NCBI GenBank assembly: GCA_000431515.1
Contig: HF991358.1
Location: 17,947-32,645 of the forward strand
From: Clostridium sp. CAG:632
GTDB lineage: Bacteria; Bacillota; Clostridia; Lachnospirales; Lachnospiraceae
Reading direction: 5' to 3'
DNA: 14,699 nucleotides
Notes under the pieces: model-generated
What the model saw: only the letters and a program-made list of their open reading frames with translations
Database searches by the model: none
What the model was told of the DNA's origin: nothing
Program-made: the position numbers and the translations under genes
Part shown: piece after piece, positions 6,340 to 14,030 of the stretch
How the letters are laid out: every line of letters begins with the position of its first letter
Position numbering within the stretch: the first letter of the stretch is position 1

Positions 6340-7071
6340 ATGGGCATTTTAATTACATTTTTGTTGGGAATTTTTCTTTTGGCCGGAGTACTGGTCGTAC
6401 GATTGGCGAGAGGAAGTAAAGTAATAGAACAATTTTCTATTTCAATTGCGCTGGGCACCATGTGTTCATTGGCAATGATAGAACTGATTCCGGAGATTTT
6501 TGAGACGTTTCATGGAAAGAATCTGCTGTTTGCAGGAATTGCAGTGCTGGTCGGAATTCTTGGATTAAAGGCATTGGATCATTTCATCCCGGATCATGAG
6601 GAAGGAACAAAAGAGGATACGCAGACGCAGGAGAATGTGGTTCATATCGGAGTGATGTCTGCAATTGCAATTGTACTTCATAATATCGTAGAAGGAATGG
6701 CTGTTTACAGTCTGACGGCAGAGTCTGTAAAGGTGGGCGCTTTGGTGGCACTCGGGGTAGGTCTGCATAATATTCCGATGGGAATGCTGATCTATTCGAC
6801 TCTTCAGAAGGATAGTAGGAAAAAGAAAATCCTGGTGCTGGGAGCAGCAGCCGGTTCTACATTTCTTGGCGGACTGCTGATGGCATGGATCAGTCCTGTA
6901 TTGAATGATTTTGTAATAGGCATTCTGATCTGTCTGGCATTGGGTATGCTGTTATATATTATTATATTTGAACTGATTCCGCATTTGATTCACAGCAGCC
7001 GGAAAGGATTATCTGTACTTGGAACGGGAATAGGGGTTATAATTATAATCATCAGTACATTTCTGGAATAG
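6340..7071 (+). CDS. ZIP-family divalent metal transporter
   Basis: A 243-residue membrane protein of the ZIP family (ZupT-like), which moves Zn(II) or related divalent cations into the cytoplasm. About eight hydrophobic segments are visible. A hydrophilic, acidic loop (about 85-102, rich in Asp/Glu) separates TM3 from TM4. The metal-site motifs are HNIVEG in TM4 (H114, N115, E118), HNIPMG in TM5 (H143, N144) and a glutamate in TM6 (E211). In most relatives the TM5 motif is HNIPEG, so M147 replaces a usual metal-bridging glutamate. The start follows GAGG at 6327-6330 with a 9-nt spacer. The stop codon overlaps the AGGAGG of the next gene, 15 bp upstream of its start, so the two are co-transcribed and probably translationally coupled. 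Which metal is carried cannot be read from the sequence. Confidence 0.88.
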   Translation: MGILITFLLGIFLLAGVLVVRLARGSKVIEQFSISIALGTMCSLAMIELIPEIFETFHGKNLLFAGIAVLVGILGLKALDHFIPDHEEGTKEDTQTQENVVHIGVMSAIAIVLHNIVEGMAVYSLTAESVKVGALVALGVGLHNIPMGMLIYSTLQKDSRKKKILVLGAAAGSTFLGGLLMAWISPVLNDFVIGILICLALGMLLYIIIFELIPHLIHSSRKGLSVLGTGIGVIIIIISTFLE

Positions 7072-7086
7072 GAGGCAGCATAGCCT

Positions 7087-10000
7087 ATGAAGGCAACCAA
7101 TGAGATCATTTCAACGAAAGCAAATACGTTATATGCGATGAAAAACCTGATCACGCATGCAAAGATTGAGCGGATGTATATTTTGCGGGTGAAGGATTAC
7201 TGGAGAGATAAGGAATCAGTATGCAGAGAGATCCGGGAGCGGTTTGGCGGATGCAGGATCGTAGTCCGAAGCTCTTCCAGTCATGAGGATTGTCTGAAAT
7301 CCTCCAATGCGGGACATTATAAGAGTATTCTGGACGTGGATTCGGCCAGCCTGCAGGAGATTGAGGAATCCGTAGATGAAGTAATAGATTCTTATGAAGA
7401 GGATATGGAATCGGCAGCAGAGGAACAGGTGTTGATTCAGAGACAGGCAACCGGGGTCTGCATCAGTGGTGTTATCTTTACCAGAGATTTAAGGGAAAAC
7501 CGTCCGTATTATCTGGTGAATTATGACGACCATGGATCGACGGACAGTGTAACCAGCGGACGTGGCGGAAAGATGCTGTGGATCGCCAGAGATGTGGAGC
7601 AGGAGCAACTGAGTATCCGGTGGCAGAATCTGATTACGGCAGTCCGGGAAGTGGAGAGTATTATTGAGGGAATTCCGCTGGATATGGAGTTCGCGATTAA
7701 CGATTCGGATGAGATTATTCTGTTTCAGGTGCGGCCGCTGGCAGCAGCGAATCTGCATACGGCACCGATGGATGAGACTACCTTTTATCTGTGTAAACGC
7801 AGGATCAAGGAGGCATATCAGAAACGACCGGATGTATTGTCCGGAGAACCGATGAAATTATCCGATATGGCATTCTGGAATCCATCAGAGATCATCGGGT
7901 CGAATCCTAGGACTCTGGATTATTCTCTGTATCGCAGGATTATTACACATCGGGCATGGAATGAAGGGATTCGGGAGCTGGGATACTGTGCCCTGGATGA
8001 GGATCTGATGTACCAGATAGGCAATAAACCATATATCAATTTAAATTATTCTTTTTATTCCCTGATTCCGGAATCATTACCGAAGACATTAACAAAGAAG
8101 CTGGTCGCATATTATCATAAACGGTTGCAGCAGGATCTGTCTGCGCATGATAAGATCGAGTTCGAGATCGTATTCAGCTGTTATGATTTCATGACCGGAG
8201 AGAACAGTAAGCGGTTGCTGGAATATGGATTTACAGAAGAAGAACGGGCGCAGATCATAGCAGAAGTCAAACGACTTACGATGGATGCGATTTTTAAGCA
8301 TAATGTAATTCTGGCACAGGATAAGAGCTCTATCAATACGTTGGAGTTTACCAGAAGTGAGATAGAGAAGATCGGAGAGAATTGTAATAGCCCTAAAGAA
8401 TTGATCGAAACCGTGAAGTGGCTGCTGGAAGCGATTACGAAATACGGAACGCCGCAGTTTGCCAGACAGGCTCGTATGGCATTTATGGCAAGAGCCTTCT
8501 TACGGACGCTGGTAGAGGCCGGATATTATGAACAGGCAGAGATGGACCGGTTTATGCAGTCGATCTCGACAGTGTCTACAGAGTTTAATGAGGATTTTGA
8601 GGCATATTCCAATGGGCAGATGAGTAAGGAGGAATTTGATTCCAAGTACGGGCATCTGCGGAGCGGTACTTACGATATTCGGACGGAACGGTATGATGCG
8701 ATGAATTTCCGCCCGGTATCTGCGAAGAGCAAACAGCCAAAGGCAAATAAGAATATTGAGTTTAATCTGGAACCGATGCAGCGGGCATTGGATGAACATG
8801 ACATTCAGATACCGGCAGAGGTGTTTCAGAAGTTTCTGGTTTCGGCGATCGAGCAGCGAGAGTATTTTAAATTTGAATTTACCCGGTCCTTAAGTCTTGT
8901 GCTGGAATGGATCAAGAAGCTGGGACAGCTGATGGGATTTCGCGTAGATGAGCTTTCGTGGCTTGCAATCGAAGATATCGAACAGTATGACCGCGATATG
9001 GAAACAGAGGAGTTGAAGGAACACTGGGCTTCTGTGATTGCGAAAAATCATATGGATTTCCGGCAGAATCGGAGTGTATTGCTTCCGGAAGTGATTCTTT
9101 CGGCAATGAGTATTGATATCATTCCGGTCTATGAAGCAAGACCGAATTTCATCACCAGCAAGCGGGTAGCCGGAGAAGTAGTGCTGCTCGAAGAAGAGCG
9201 AGATGTGGATATTGACGGAAAGATTATAGTGGTTCCGCAGGCAGATCCGGGCTATGAATGGATATTTACGAAACGTATTAAGGGATTTATTACCAAATAC
9301 GGCGGAGCGGCATCCCATATGGCAATCCGCTGTGCGGAGTTTGATATACCGGCGGCAATCGGATGCGGAGCTAAGATATATGATACGGTTTCCAAGCTGG
9401 ATTATCTGGAGCTAGATTGCAGGAACGGAACGATCCAGCCCGGAATCCAGTATAATAATCTCCATGCTCTGATCACCCAGAGAGAAGGCGTCAATCAGTA
9501 TGGTGACCCAACGGATATTCTGGAATCTGCTTACATACGGTTTTATGAGCTTATGGGCTTCATACCGAAGCCGGTATCGAATCATACGAAGAATTTTGAA
9601 CGATTGTTTGATGATAAGATCGATCTGCTGATCGTAGTAGGCGGCGGAGCGTTAGACCCGAAATGGTATGACAGAGAGCATGAGGAAGAGACGCAGCCGA
9701 ACCGGGACCGGACAGAGGCGAAGATGATACGGTATTGCGTGGAACACGGGATTCCGATCATAGCGACCTGCCGGGGTATGCAGTATATCAATGTTCTTTA
9801 CGGAGGAAAATTATCCTATCATCCGGAGCTTCCGGTAGACCGGCCGAGAGGTAAGGATCACCGGGTGCATCTGCTGACAGAGAACAGGGATATCTATGTG
9901 AATAATTTTCATCAGGATGTGATCTTTGAAGACCGGCTGGCACCATGCTTCACGCCGATGGCAATCGATGAGGAAAATCATGTGGTTGAAGCATATTATT

Positions 10001-10119
10001 CCGAGAAAATGAAACTGCTGGCACTCCAGTGGCATCCGGAGCGGCAGTTTGAGACAGGAGAAGCAGAAGAAGAGACCAGAAGAATCATCGTGAATTTCAT
10101 ACAGAAATATATCCATTAG
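7087..10119 (+). CDS. Fusion of a glutamine-kinase-like PEP-synthase homologue and a class I amidotransferase-like hydrolase
   Basis: A single 1010-residue cytoplasmic chain. Residues about 1-222 form the PPDK/PEP-synthase ATP-grasp domain, with VVRSSSSHED (59-68), SNAGHYKSIL and closing FQVRPL. Residues about 225-690 are a helical central region. Residues about 690-787 are the swivelling phosphohistidine domain, with YGGAASHMAIR and H744 as the expected phosphorylated residue. Residues about 795-1010 are a class I glutamine amidotransferase/PuuD-like (C26) domain: GGGALDP, nucleophile C895 in ATCRGMQY, and H983/E985 in QWHPER. Both halves keep their key residues. The closest known logic is Campylobacter jejuni capsule phosphoramidate synthesis, where Cj1418 phosphorylates the amide of glutamine and Cj1417 hydrolyses a gamma-glutamyl conjugate; here they are fused. 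That assignment is inference from domain style and order. A SD overlapping the ZIP stop codon (7070-7075, 11-nt spacer) sets the start. Confidence 0.85.
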   Translation: MKATNEIISTKANTLYAMKNLITHAKIERMYILRVKDYWRDKESVCREIRERFGGCRIVVRSSSSHEDCLKSSNAGHYKSILDVDSASLQEIEESVDEVIDSYEEDMESAAEEQVLIQRQATGVCISGVIFTRDLRENRPYYLVNYDDHGSTDSVTSGRGGKMLWIARDVEQEQLSIRWQNLITAVREVESIIEGIPLDMEFAINDSDEIILFQVRPLAAANLHTAPMDETTFYLCKRRIKEAYQKRPDVLSGEPMKLSDMAFWNPSEIIGSNPRTLDYSLYRRIITHRAWNEGIRELGYCALDEDLMYQIGNKPYINLNYSFYSLIPESLPKTLTKKLVAYYHKRLQQDLSAHDKIEFEIVFSCYDFMTGENSKRLLEYGFTEEERAQIIAEVKRLTMDAIFKHNVILAQDKSSINTLEFTRSEIEKIGENCNSPKELIETVKWLLEAITKYGTPQFARQARMAFMARAFLRTLVEAGYYEQAEMDRFMQSISTVSTEFNEDFEAYSNGQMSKEEFDSKYGHLRSGTYDIRTERYDAMNFRPVSAKSKQPKANKNIEFNLEPMQRALDEHDIQIPAEVFQKFLVSAIEQREYFKFEFTRSLSLVLEWIKKLGQLMGFRVDELSWLAIEDIEQYDRDMETEELKEHWASVIAKNHMDFRQNRSVLLPEVILSAMSIDIIPVYEARPNFITSKRVAGEVVLLEEERDVDIDGKIIVVPQADPGYEWIFTKRIKGFITKYGGAASHMAIRCAEFDIPAAIGCGAKIYDTVSKLDYLELDCRNGTIQPGIQYNNLHALITQREGVNQYGDPTDILESAYIRFYELMGFIPKPVSNHTKNFERLFDDKIDLLIVVGGGALDPKWYDREHEEETQPNRDRTEAKMIRYCVEHGIPIIATCRGMQYINVLYGGKLSYHPELPVDRPRGKDHRVHLLTENRDIYVNNFHQDVIFEDRLAPCFTPMAIDEENHVVEAYYSEKMKLLALQWHPERQFETGEAEEETRRIIVNFIQKYIH

Positions 10120-10191
10120 AAGAATTTCTGCCATTGTGCAAATTTTTGACAAAGACAAGTAGCGATATTGACATTTCTTACAAAAATGATC

Positions 10192-10219
10192 CGGCAGGTA
10201 AATCTGTCCTTACTTTTTT
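10192..10219 (+). terminator. Possible weak terminator after the fusion gene
   Basis: A 5-bp stem GGCAG/CTGTC (one G-U pair) around a 6-nt loop is followed by CTTACTTTTTT. The stem is short, so this is tentative. The AT-rich repeat CAGAAAT/ATTTCTG (10102-10108, 10124-10130) at the end of the gene lacks a U tract. The rest of 10120-10230 shows two TTGACA hexamers (10146, 10168) without matching -10 elements and nothing else clear. Confidence 0.3.
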
Positions 10220-10230
10220 AACAGAAAAAG

Positions 10231-10239
10231 TGTTACACT
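10231..10239 (+). promoter_or_regulatory. Extended -10 promoter of the CarD-like gene
   Basis: TGTTACACT is an extended -10 (TGn plus TACACT). The region 17-18 bp upstream (TTACTT at 10210-10215) is a weak -35. The start near 10246 leaves an untranslated leader of about 88 nt holding the inverted and tandem repeats at 10269-10304. Confidence 0.55.
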
Positions 10240-10268
10240 AAAAGCAGAGTAAAGATACGGGACAGGAG

Positions 10269-10304
10269 TAGTCTGTTTAAGATTGGGAAAGATTGGGCAG
10301 ACTA
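10269..10304 (+). repeat. Leader hairpin with tandem 10-nt repeat upstream of the CarD-like gene
   Basis: TAGTCTG (10269-10275) is the reverse complement of CAGACTA (10298-10304), extendable by G-U pairs. The loop holds a tandem direct repeat of nearly identical 10-mers (AAGATTGGGA at 10279-10288, AAGATTGGGC at 10289-10298). It is entirely within the predicted 5' leader. There is no U tract, so it is not a terminator. Confidence 0.45.
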
Positions 10305-10333
10305 AAGGTAGTGCAGGAACAGGAGGAAGAGAA

Positions 10334-10837
10334 ATGTTTGAAATCGGTGACTATATTGTATGTGGAAATAATGGAATCTGTACCGTTGAGAGTATCGGAA
10401 CGATTGATGTGCCGGATGTAAATCCGGAACGGCTGTATTATATCCTGCAGCCGGTCTATGCGAAAGGCAGTGTTGTCTACATTCCGGTTGATAATGAGAA
10501 GATCGTGATGCGGAAGATTCTGACAAAGGAGCAGGCTCAGGCACTGATTGATAAGATTCCGGAGATAGAGACGATTCCGGAGTTGAATGATAAGCTACGG
10601 GAAGAAAAGTTCAAAGAGTGCTTAAGGCGTCATGATTGTACGGATTGGATCCGGATCATTAAGACCCTGTATCTTCGCAGGCAGGCAAGAGAAGAGCGGG
10701 GGCAGAAGGTGACTGCGACGGATGCACGGTATCTGAAAGTAGCAGAAGAGAATCTCTACTGTGAATTCGCCATGGCTCTTGGGATTGGCCGGGATGAAGT
10801 GCTTGATTTTATTGAACATAGGATTCAGGCAGAGTAG
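10334..10837 (+). CDS. CarD/CdnL-family transcriptional regulator
   Basis: A 167-residue protein. Residues 1 to about 60 match the RNA-polymerase-interacting domain of the CarD/CdnL/TRCF family: MFEIGDYIVCGNNGICTVES, then LYYILQPVY, then VVYIPVDN. The rest is helical and charged, like the DNA-contacting C-terminal domain. Family knowledge: these proteins bind the RNA polymerase beta subunit and influence open-complex formation at promoters rather than recognising a specific operator. Start choice: ATG 10334 lies 7 nt after AGGAGG (10321-10326) and gives the canonical N-terminus, whereas an upstream in-frame ATG at 10283 would add 17 residues overlapping this ribosome binding site and the leader repeats. 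It has its own extended -10 promoter and an 88-nt leader, and the downstream thioesterase gene has a separate promoter, so it is probably monocistronic. Confidence 0.88.
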   Translation: MFEIGDYIVCGNNGICTVESIGTIDVPDVNPERLYYILQPVYAKGSVVYIPVDNEKIVMRKILTKEQAQALIDKIPEIETIPELNDKLREEKFKECLRRHDCTDWIRIIKTLYLRRQAREERGQKVTATDARYLKVAEENLYCEFAMALGIGRDEVLDFIEHRIQAE

Positions 10838-10849
10838 AAGATTCCGGTA

Positions 10850-10878
10850 TAGACATTTAAAATCGTTTATTGTATATT
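10850..10878 (+). promoter_or_regulatory. Promoter of the thioesterase gene
   Basis: TAGACA (10850-10855) and TATATT (10873-10878) are exactly 17 bp apart, giving a start near 10885 and a leader of about 34 nt. It may also serve the downstream serine acetyltransferase gene, since no terminator separates the two. Confidence 0.7.
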
Positions 10879-10918
10879 AAGGACATAAGAAAATGAAACA
10901 TATACAATGAGGATCAGA

Positions 10919-11386
10919 ATGAACGAGCAGAAACGGATAGAAGAAATAAAGCCGCCTATTTCTCCGGATGTACAGAAGGCATTGGAGAAAATGGTGGAAA
11001 AGAACGAGTATATGAAGAACCTGCAGATTGAGATGTTGGAAATCGAACGGGGATACGTGAAAGGACGTCTGATGGTGTCGGATAAGGTATTGAATCCTTA
11101 TGGATCCGTGCACGGAGGATGTCTTTTTTCGCTGGCGGATATTACAGCCGGACTGGCAGCCTGTACATATGGGAATTATTCATCCACCATTGATGGCAAT
11201 ATGGAGTATATTCTTCCGGCGATAGATACGGAGTATATTATCTGTGAAGCGAAGGAGGTCCGGCAGGGAATCCATGTTTCCCAGTATGAGGCATTCCTTT
11301 ATGATGATAAGGAGCAACTGGTAGATAAGGCAACATTTTCTTTCTATATGATGCATCGACCGGTCGCAGACAGGAAGGAATCATAA
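10919..11386 (+). CDS. PaaI-type hotdog-fold thioesterase
   Basis: A 155-residue cytoplasmic protein of the PaaI/YdiI acyl-CoA thioesterase family. The signature VHGGCLFSLADITAGLAA (64-81) carries HGG (H65-G67) and the acidic D74 on the long hotdog helix expected to take part in catalysis. The rest alternates strands as in a single hotdog domain, which normally works as a tetramer. The acyl substrate cannot be inferred; candidates are aromatic or short-chain acyl-CoA. Start choice: ATG 10919 follows GAGG at 10909-10912 with a 6-nt spacer, while ATG 10907 has no usable ribosome binding site. The serine acetyltransferase gene follows after 90 bp without a terminator, so co-transcription is possible, although no functional link is obvious beyond both handling acyl-CoA. 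Confidence 0.88.
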   Translation: MNEQKRIEEIKPPISPDVQKALEKMVEKNEYMKNLQIEMLEIERGYVKGRLMVSDKVLNPYGSVHGGCLFSLADITAGLAACTYGNYSSTIDGNMEYILPAIDTEYIICEAKEVRQGIHVSQYEAFLYDDKEQLVDKATFSFYMMHRPVADRKES

Positions 11387-11476
11387 GCTATTCGTCAGGG
11401 ATGGAGAGAAAGAGTCACAAAGCAGAGCCGGCTCCATACAATAAGGATAAGAAGGAGACGGATTGAAAAGAAAGGC

Positions 11477-12478
11477 ATGGATAAAATGAAAACGAATCAG
11501 ACAACAATCAGACAGATACAGGATACAGTTGCAGAGATTACACATAATTATGAGAGCCATGATGTACTGATGGCAAAGGAGGGGATTCATCTTCCGAGCC
11601 GGGACACGATCATTCATCTGATCAAGGAGTTGCGACGGATCATGTTCCCGGGATATTTCGGAGACGAGAATCTGGCAACCTATGTCGGGGATTATTTTGT
11701 GGGTTCTCATTTGAATCATATTTATGAGGTGTTGAAGGAACAGATTGTGACTGCACTGATTTATCAGAATACGGTCATTATTGATCGTGAGACAGTCCAT
11801 GGAGAAGGTCAAAAGGAAGCCGGATGTGACCGGCTGACGCCGGAACAGGCAGAGGAGAATGCAGAAGAAATCTGCCGATACTTTATCAGCCGGTTGCCGC
11901 ATGTACAGCAGATGTTGTTAAAGGATGTACAGGCAGGGTTTGACGGCGATCCGGCAGCCCAGAGTAAGGAAGATATTATTATTTCTTATCCGGGACTGTT
12001 TGCTATTTATGTATACCGGGTGGCTCATGAATTATATAAGAAGCAGGTGCCGTATATTCCGCGGATCATGACAGAGTATGCTCACAGCCGTACCGGAATC
12101 GATATCAATTCCGGAGCAGAGATCGGAGAATATTTCTTTATTGATCATGGTACCGGTGTGGTAATCGGTGAGACGACAACGATCGGAAATCATGTGAAAT
12201 TATATCAGGGTGTAACATTAGGTGCACTGTCAACTAGAATGGGACAGCAGCTGGCCGGTGTGAAACGGCATCCTACCATTGAAGATAATGTGACGATTTA
12301 TTCCGGATCCAGCATTCTTGGCGGTGATACCGTGATCGGACACGGGACCGTGATCGGCGGTAATGCATTTATCACAGAGTCCGTAGCCGCAGAGACCAAG
12401 GTTATCGTTAAGAATCCGGAGATGACATTTAAGGGTCCGCGGAAGAAGAACGGCGAGAACGGAACCTGGGAAATCTAG
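11477..12478 (+). CDS. cysE: Serine O-acetyltransferase (CysE/EpsC type)
   Basis: A 333-residue enzyme that acetylates L-serine with acetyl-CoA to O-acetylserine, the precursor for cysteine synthase. The N-terminal ~190 residues are helical. The C-terminal part is a left-handed beta-helix of hexapeptide repeats with TGIDINSGAEIG (D209), FFIDHGTGVVIGET (H224), YQGVTLGA and KRHPTI. D209 and H224 match the catalytic Asp/His pair of CysE. The usual DIHPGA reads DINSGA here. The chain is longer than E. coli CysE at the N-terminus, as in other anaerobic Gram-positive relatives. The start is uncertain: ATG 11477 has GAAAGG only 1 nt away, and ATG 11486 has the same motif at a better distance (10 nt). 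It converges with the glycosyltransferase gene 28 bp away. No cysteine synthase gene is in the window. A sugar O-acetyltransferase is less likely. Confidence 0.88.
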   Translation: MDKMKTNQTTIRQIQDTVAEITHNYESHDVLMAKEGIHLPSRDTIIHLIKELRRIMFPGYFGDENLATYVGDYFVGSHLNHIYEVLKEQIVTALIYQNTVIIDRETVHGEGQKEAGCDRLTPEQAEENAEEICRYFISRLPHVQQMLLKDVQAGFDGDPAAQSKEDIIISYPGLFAIYVYRVAHELYKKQVPYIPRIMTEYAHSRTGIDINSGAEIGEYFFIDHGTGVVIGETTTIGNHVKLYQGVTLGALSTRMGQQLAGVKRHPTIEDNVTIYSGSSILGGDTVIGHGTVIGGNAFITESVAAETKVIVKNPEMTFKGPRKKNGENGTWEI

Positions 12479-12506
12479 CAATTCGGCCCGGCTTAAAGCA
12501 GACAGA

Positions 12507-13514
12507 CTAGAGCCGGTTAAGCTCAGATTCATAATGCCCGGCACTCTCAGTATCACCCAGAGATTCATAGCATCGGATCAGTCCTTCTAGAGGCAACCGG
12601 TGTCCGTAGTCTAGTGACAGGATGCTGGTTGTCTCGTAAGCGGCATTATAATACCATAAAACAGCCTCCGGATAGTTTGTGCAGTTCTCGTAGTATTGAC
12701 CAAGACAGGTGCAGACTTCGGAGACACCATCACCGGTTGAGAGATTTTTCAATGCCGGAGCCAGAAGCGCACGTGCGTCCTGGCGGATCACAGCACATTT
12801 TGTCAGTACGCACTGTACCGGAGCCAGTAGATCTTCCGGCAATACATCCATGGAAATCGTAAGAAAATAATCCTCAGCATCCAAAAAATCTTTATCACTT
12901 CCGGAAATGAATAACTCCTTAGCATACATGGTAATAAGGGCAGTGGATAACTTCTGCCCGCTGGTGATCAGAGCCTGTAGATTGGCAAAATCTCTGGCAC
13001 TGTGATTCTCGTGTGGTTTGTGGATGATAGCGATCTCGCTGTCATAAATGACGGGATCGATACGAAGCGTTTCATGAAGCGGATCCTGCCAGTGGAATTC
13101 CCGGAGGCGGCGTACCAGCTTCGGGCGATATTCTTTATCATAGTTATAAGTAGTACCGAACTCCAACTGATTGGTATAATACATTTGGACAATCTCAATC
13201 TCCGGCAGCAGAACCTTCTTCAGATCAAGAATCCGTTGCTGATTGTCTGCATCAATGATCTCGTCGGCATCTGCAACATAAATATAATCCATAGTTGCTT
13301 TGGAAAAAGAAAAATTCCGCGCGGCGGAAAAATCGTTGCACCACTCAAAATCATAGAGCTTGTCGGTATAAGCGGCGGCAATCTCTTTCGTCCGGTCGGT
13401 AGATCCGGTATCTATAATGATGATCTCATCAGAGAAACTCTTCACACAGTCCAGACAGCGGGCGAGTACCCGTTCTTCATTTTTAACAATCATACAGGTG
13501 CTGATAGTGATCAT
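12507..13514 (-). CDS. Family 2 glycosyltransferase with C-terminal TPR-like region
   Basis: A 335-residue protein. The N-terminal ~100 residues are a GT-A fold of family GT2: MITISTCMIVKNEERVLARC, IIIIDTGSTDRTKEIA (the UDP-sugar-binding D36 region), WCNDFSAARNFSFSKA (58-73) and the metal-binding acidic motif ADADE (D82, D84). The C-terminal half has helix-rich, TPR-like character. No membrane segments are visible, so it is probably cytoplasmic or peripheral. Similar GT2-TPR proteins glycosylate proteins or surface polymers; donor and acceptor are unknown here. The start follows AAAGGAGG with a 7-nt spacer, downstream of an extended -10 promoter. It is a single-gene unit lying convergent to cysE. 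The inverted repeat CCGGCT/AGCCGG (12488-12493, 12511-12516) between the two lacks a U tract on either strand, so I do not call it a terminator. Confidence 0.87.
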   Translation of the reverse strand: MITISTCMIVKNEERVLARCLDCVKSFSDEIIIIDTGSTDRTKEIAAAYTDKLYDFEWCNDFSAARNFSFSKATMDYIYVADADEIIDADNQQRILDLKKVLLPEIEIVQMYYTNQLEFGTTYNYDKEYRPKLVRRLREFHWQDPLHETLRIDPVIYDSEIAIIHKPHENHSARDFANLQALITSGQKLSTALITMYAKELFISGSDKDFLDAEDYFLTISMDVLPEDLLAPVQCVLTKCAVIRQDARALLAPALKNLSTGDGVSEVCTCLGQYYENCTNYPEAVLWYYNAAYETTSILSLDYGHRLPLEGLIRCYESLGDTESAGHYESELNRL

Positions 13515-13552
13515 AGGATGTCCTCCTTTGTATAAAAATGCAGTATATTATT

Positions 13553-13581
13553 ATTGTAGCACAGGGGCGGAGGAACGTAAA
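13553..13581 (-). promoter_or_regulatory. Promoter of the glycosyltransferase gene
   Basis: On the minus strand TTTACG (13581-13576) precedes, by 17 bp, an extended -10 TGCTACAAT (13561-13553). The start near 13546 leaves a leader of about 32 nt with a strong ribosome binding site. Confidence 0.6.
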
Positions 13582-14030
13582 TGTGGAAAAATGGATATGC
13601 AATCCTGCCGGTATACAGTATAATGAATTCAATATCGTGTCCTGGCGACAGGCAGAGACAACGGTATAAAGTGTTTTTACGGCAAGGCGCACAGATGAAT
13701 GAGCAATTCATACAGGGAATAATATTTGATTGGAATTTTGATGGTATTGAGGCATATGCACGTGCGCTGCCGCGGGGGACAACTTTTCCAACGGTGTCTA
13801 TTGGACGTGTGATTGCGGTCAAGCGTCGGTGTGGATTGGGAAGTAAGATTGTGGACAGTGCAATTGATGTGGCGAGAGAGAAACTCCATACAGGTCCAAT
13901 TACCATCGAAGCTCAGGTCTATGCCCGTTCACTATACGAGAAACAGGGGTTCCGGCAGATGCCATTTAGTAGAAATCGGTGCAAAAGTAACGTCTCTGTT
14001 AAAACAATTCGCAATGAAATACTATCCTGA
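13581..14030 (+). pseudogene. Truncated GNAT acetyltransferase fragment, ElaA-like
   Basis: Codons covering about 13722-13958 match the core of ElaA-type GNAT acetyltransferases: GIEAYARALP, then VSIGRVIAV, KRRCGLGSKIVDSAI (degenerate acetyl-CoA loop), GPITIEAQVYARSLYEKQGFR. The usual ElaA N-terminus (LxLRxxVFVVEQ and the PYQ/D-D-D segment) is absent; the roughly 45 preceding residues resemble nothing I know. The C-terminal part after GFRQ is replaced by unrelated residues and a premature stop. Although GGAGG at 13569-13573 precedes ATG 13581 by 7 nt (a second ATG is at 13695), the protein lacks both ends of the fold, so I call it a remnant. The similarity changes reading frame near 13958, where a second fragment begins. 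It could in principle still be translated. Confidence 0.65.

Noticed and set aside
10146..10173. Two TTGACA hexamers 22 bp apart after the fusion gene as promoters
   Set aside because: Neither has an acceptable -10 sequence 16-18 bp downstream; the extended -10 at 10231 explains the next gene better.
11401..11466. A 21-codon ORF upstream of the serine acetyltransferase gene as a leader peptide
   Set aside because: It has no cysteine or serine-rich control codons, a poor ribosome binding site, and no attenuator structure behind it.
12488..12516. Inverted repeat CCGGCT/AGCCGG between cysE and the glycosyltransferase gene as a bidirectional terminator
   Set aside because: The 17-nt loop and lack of any U tract on either strand make intrinsic termination unlikely.
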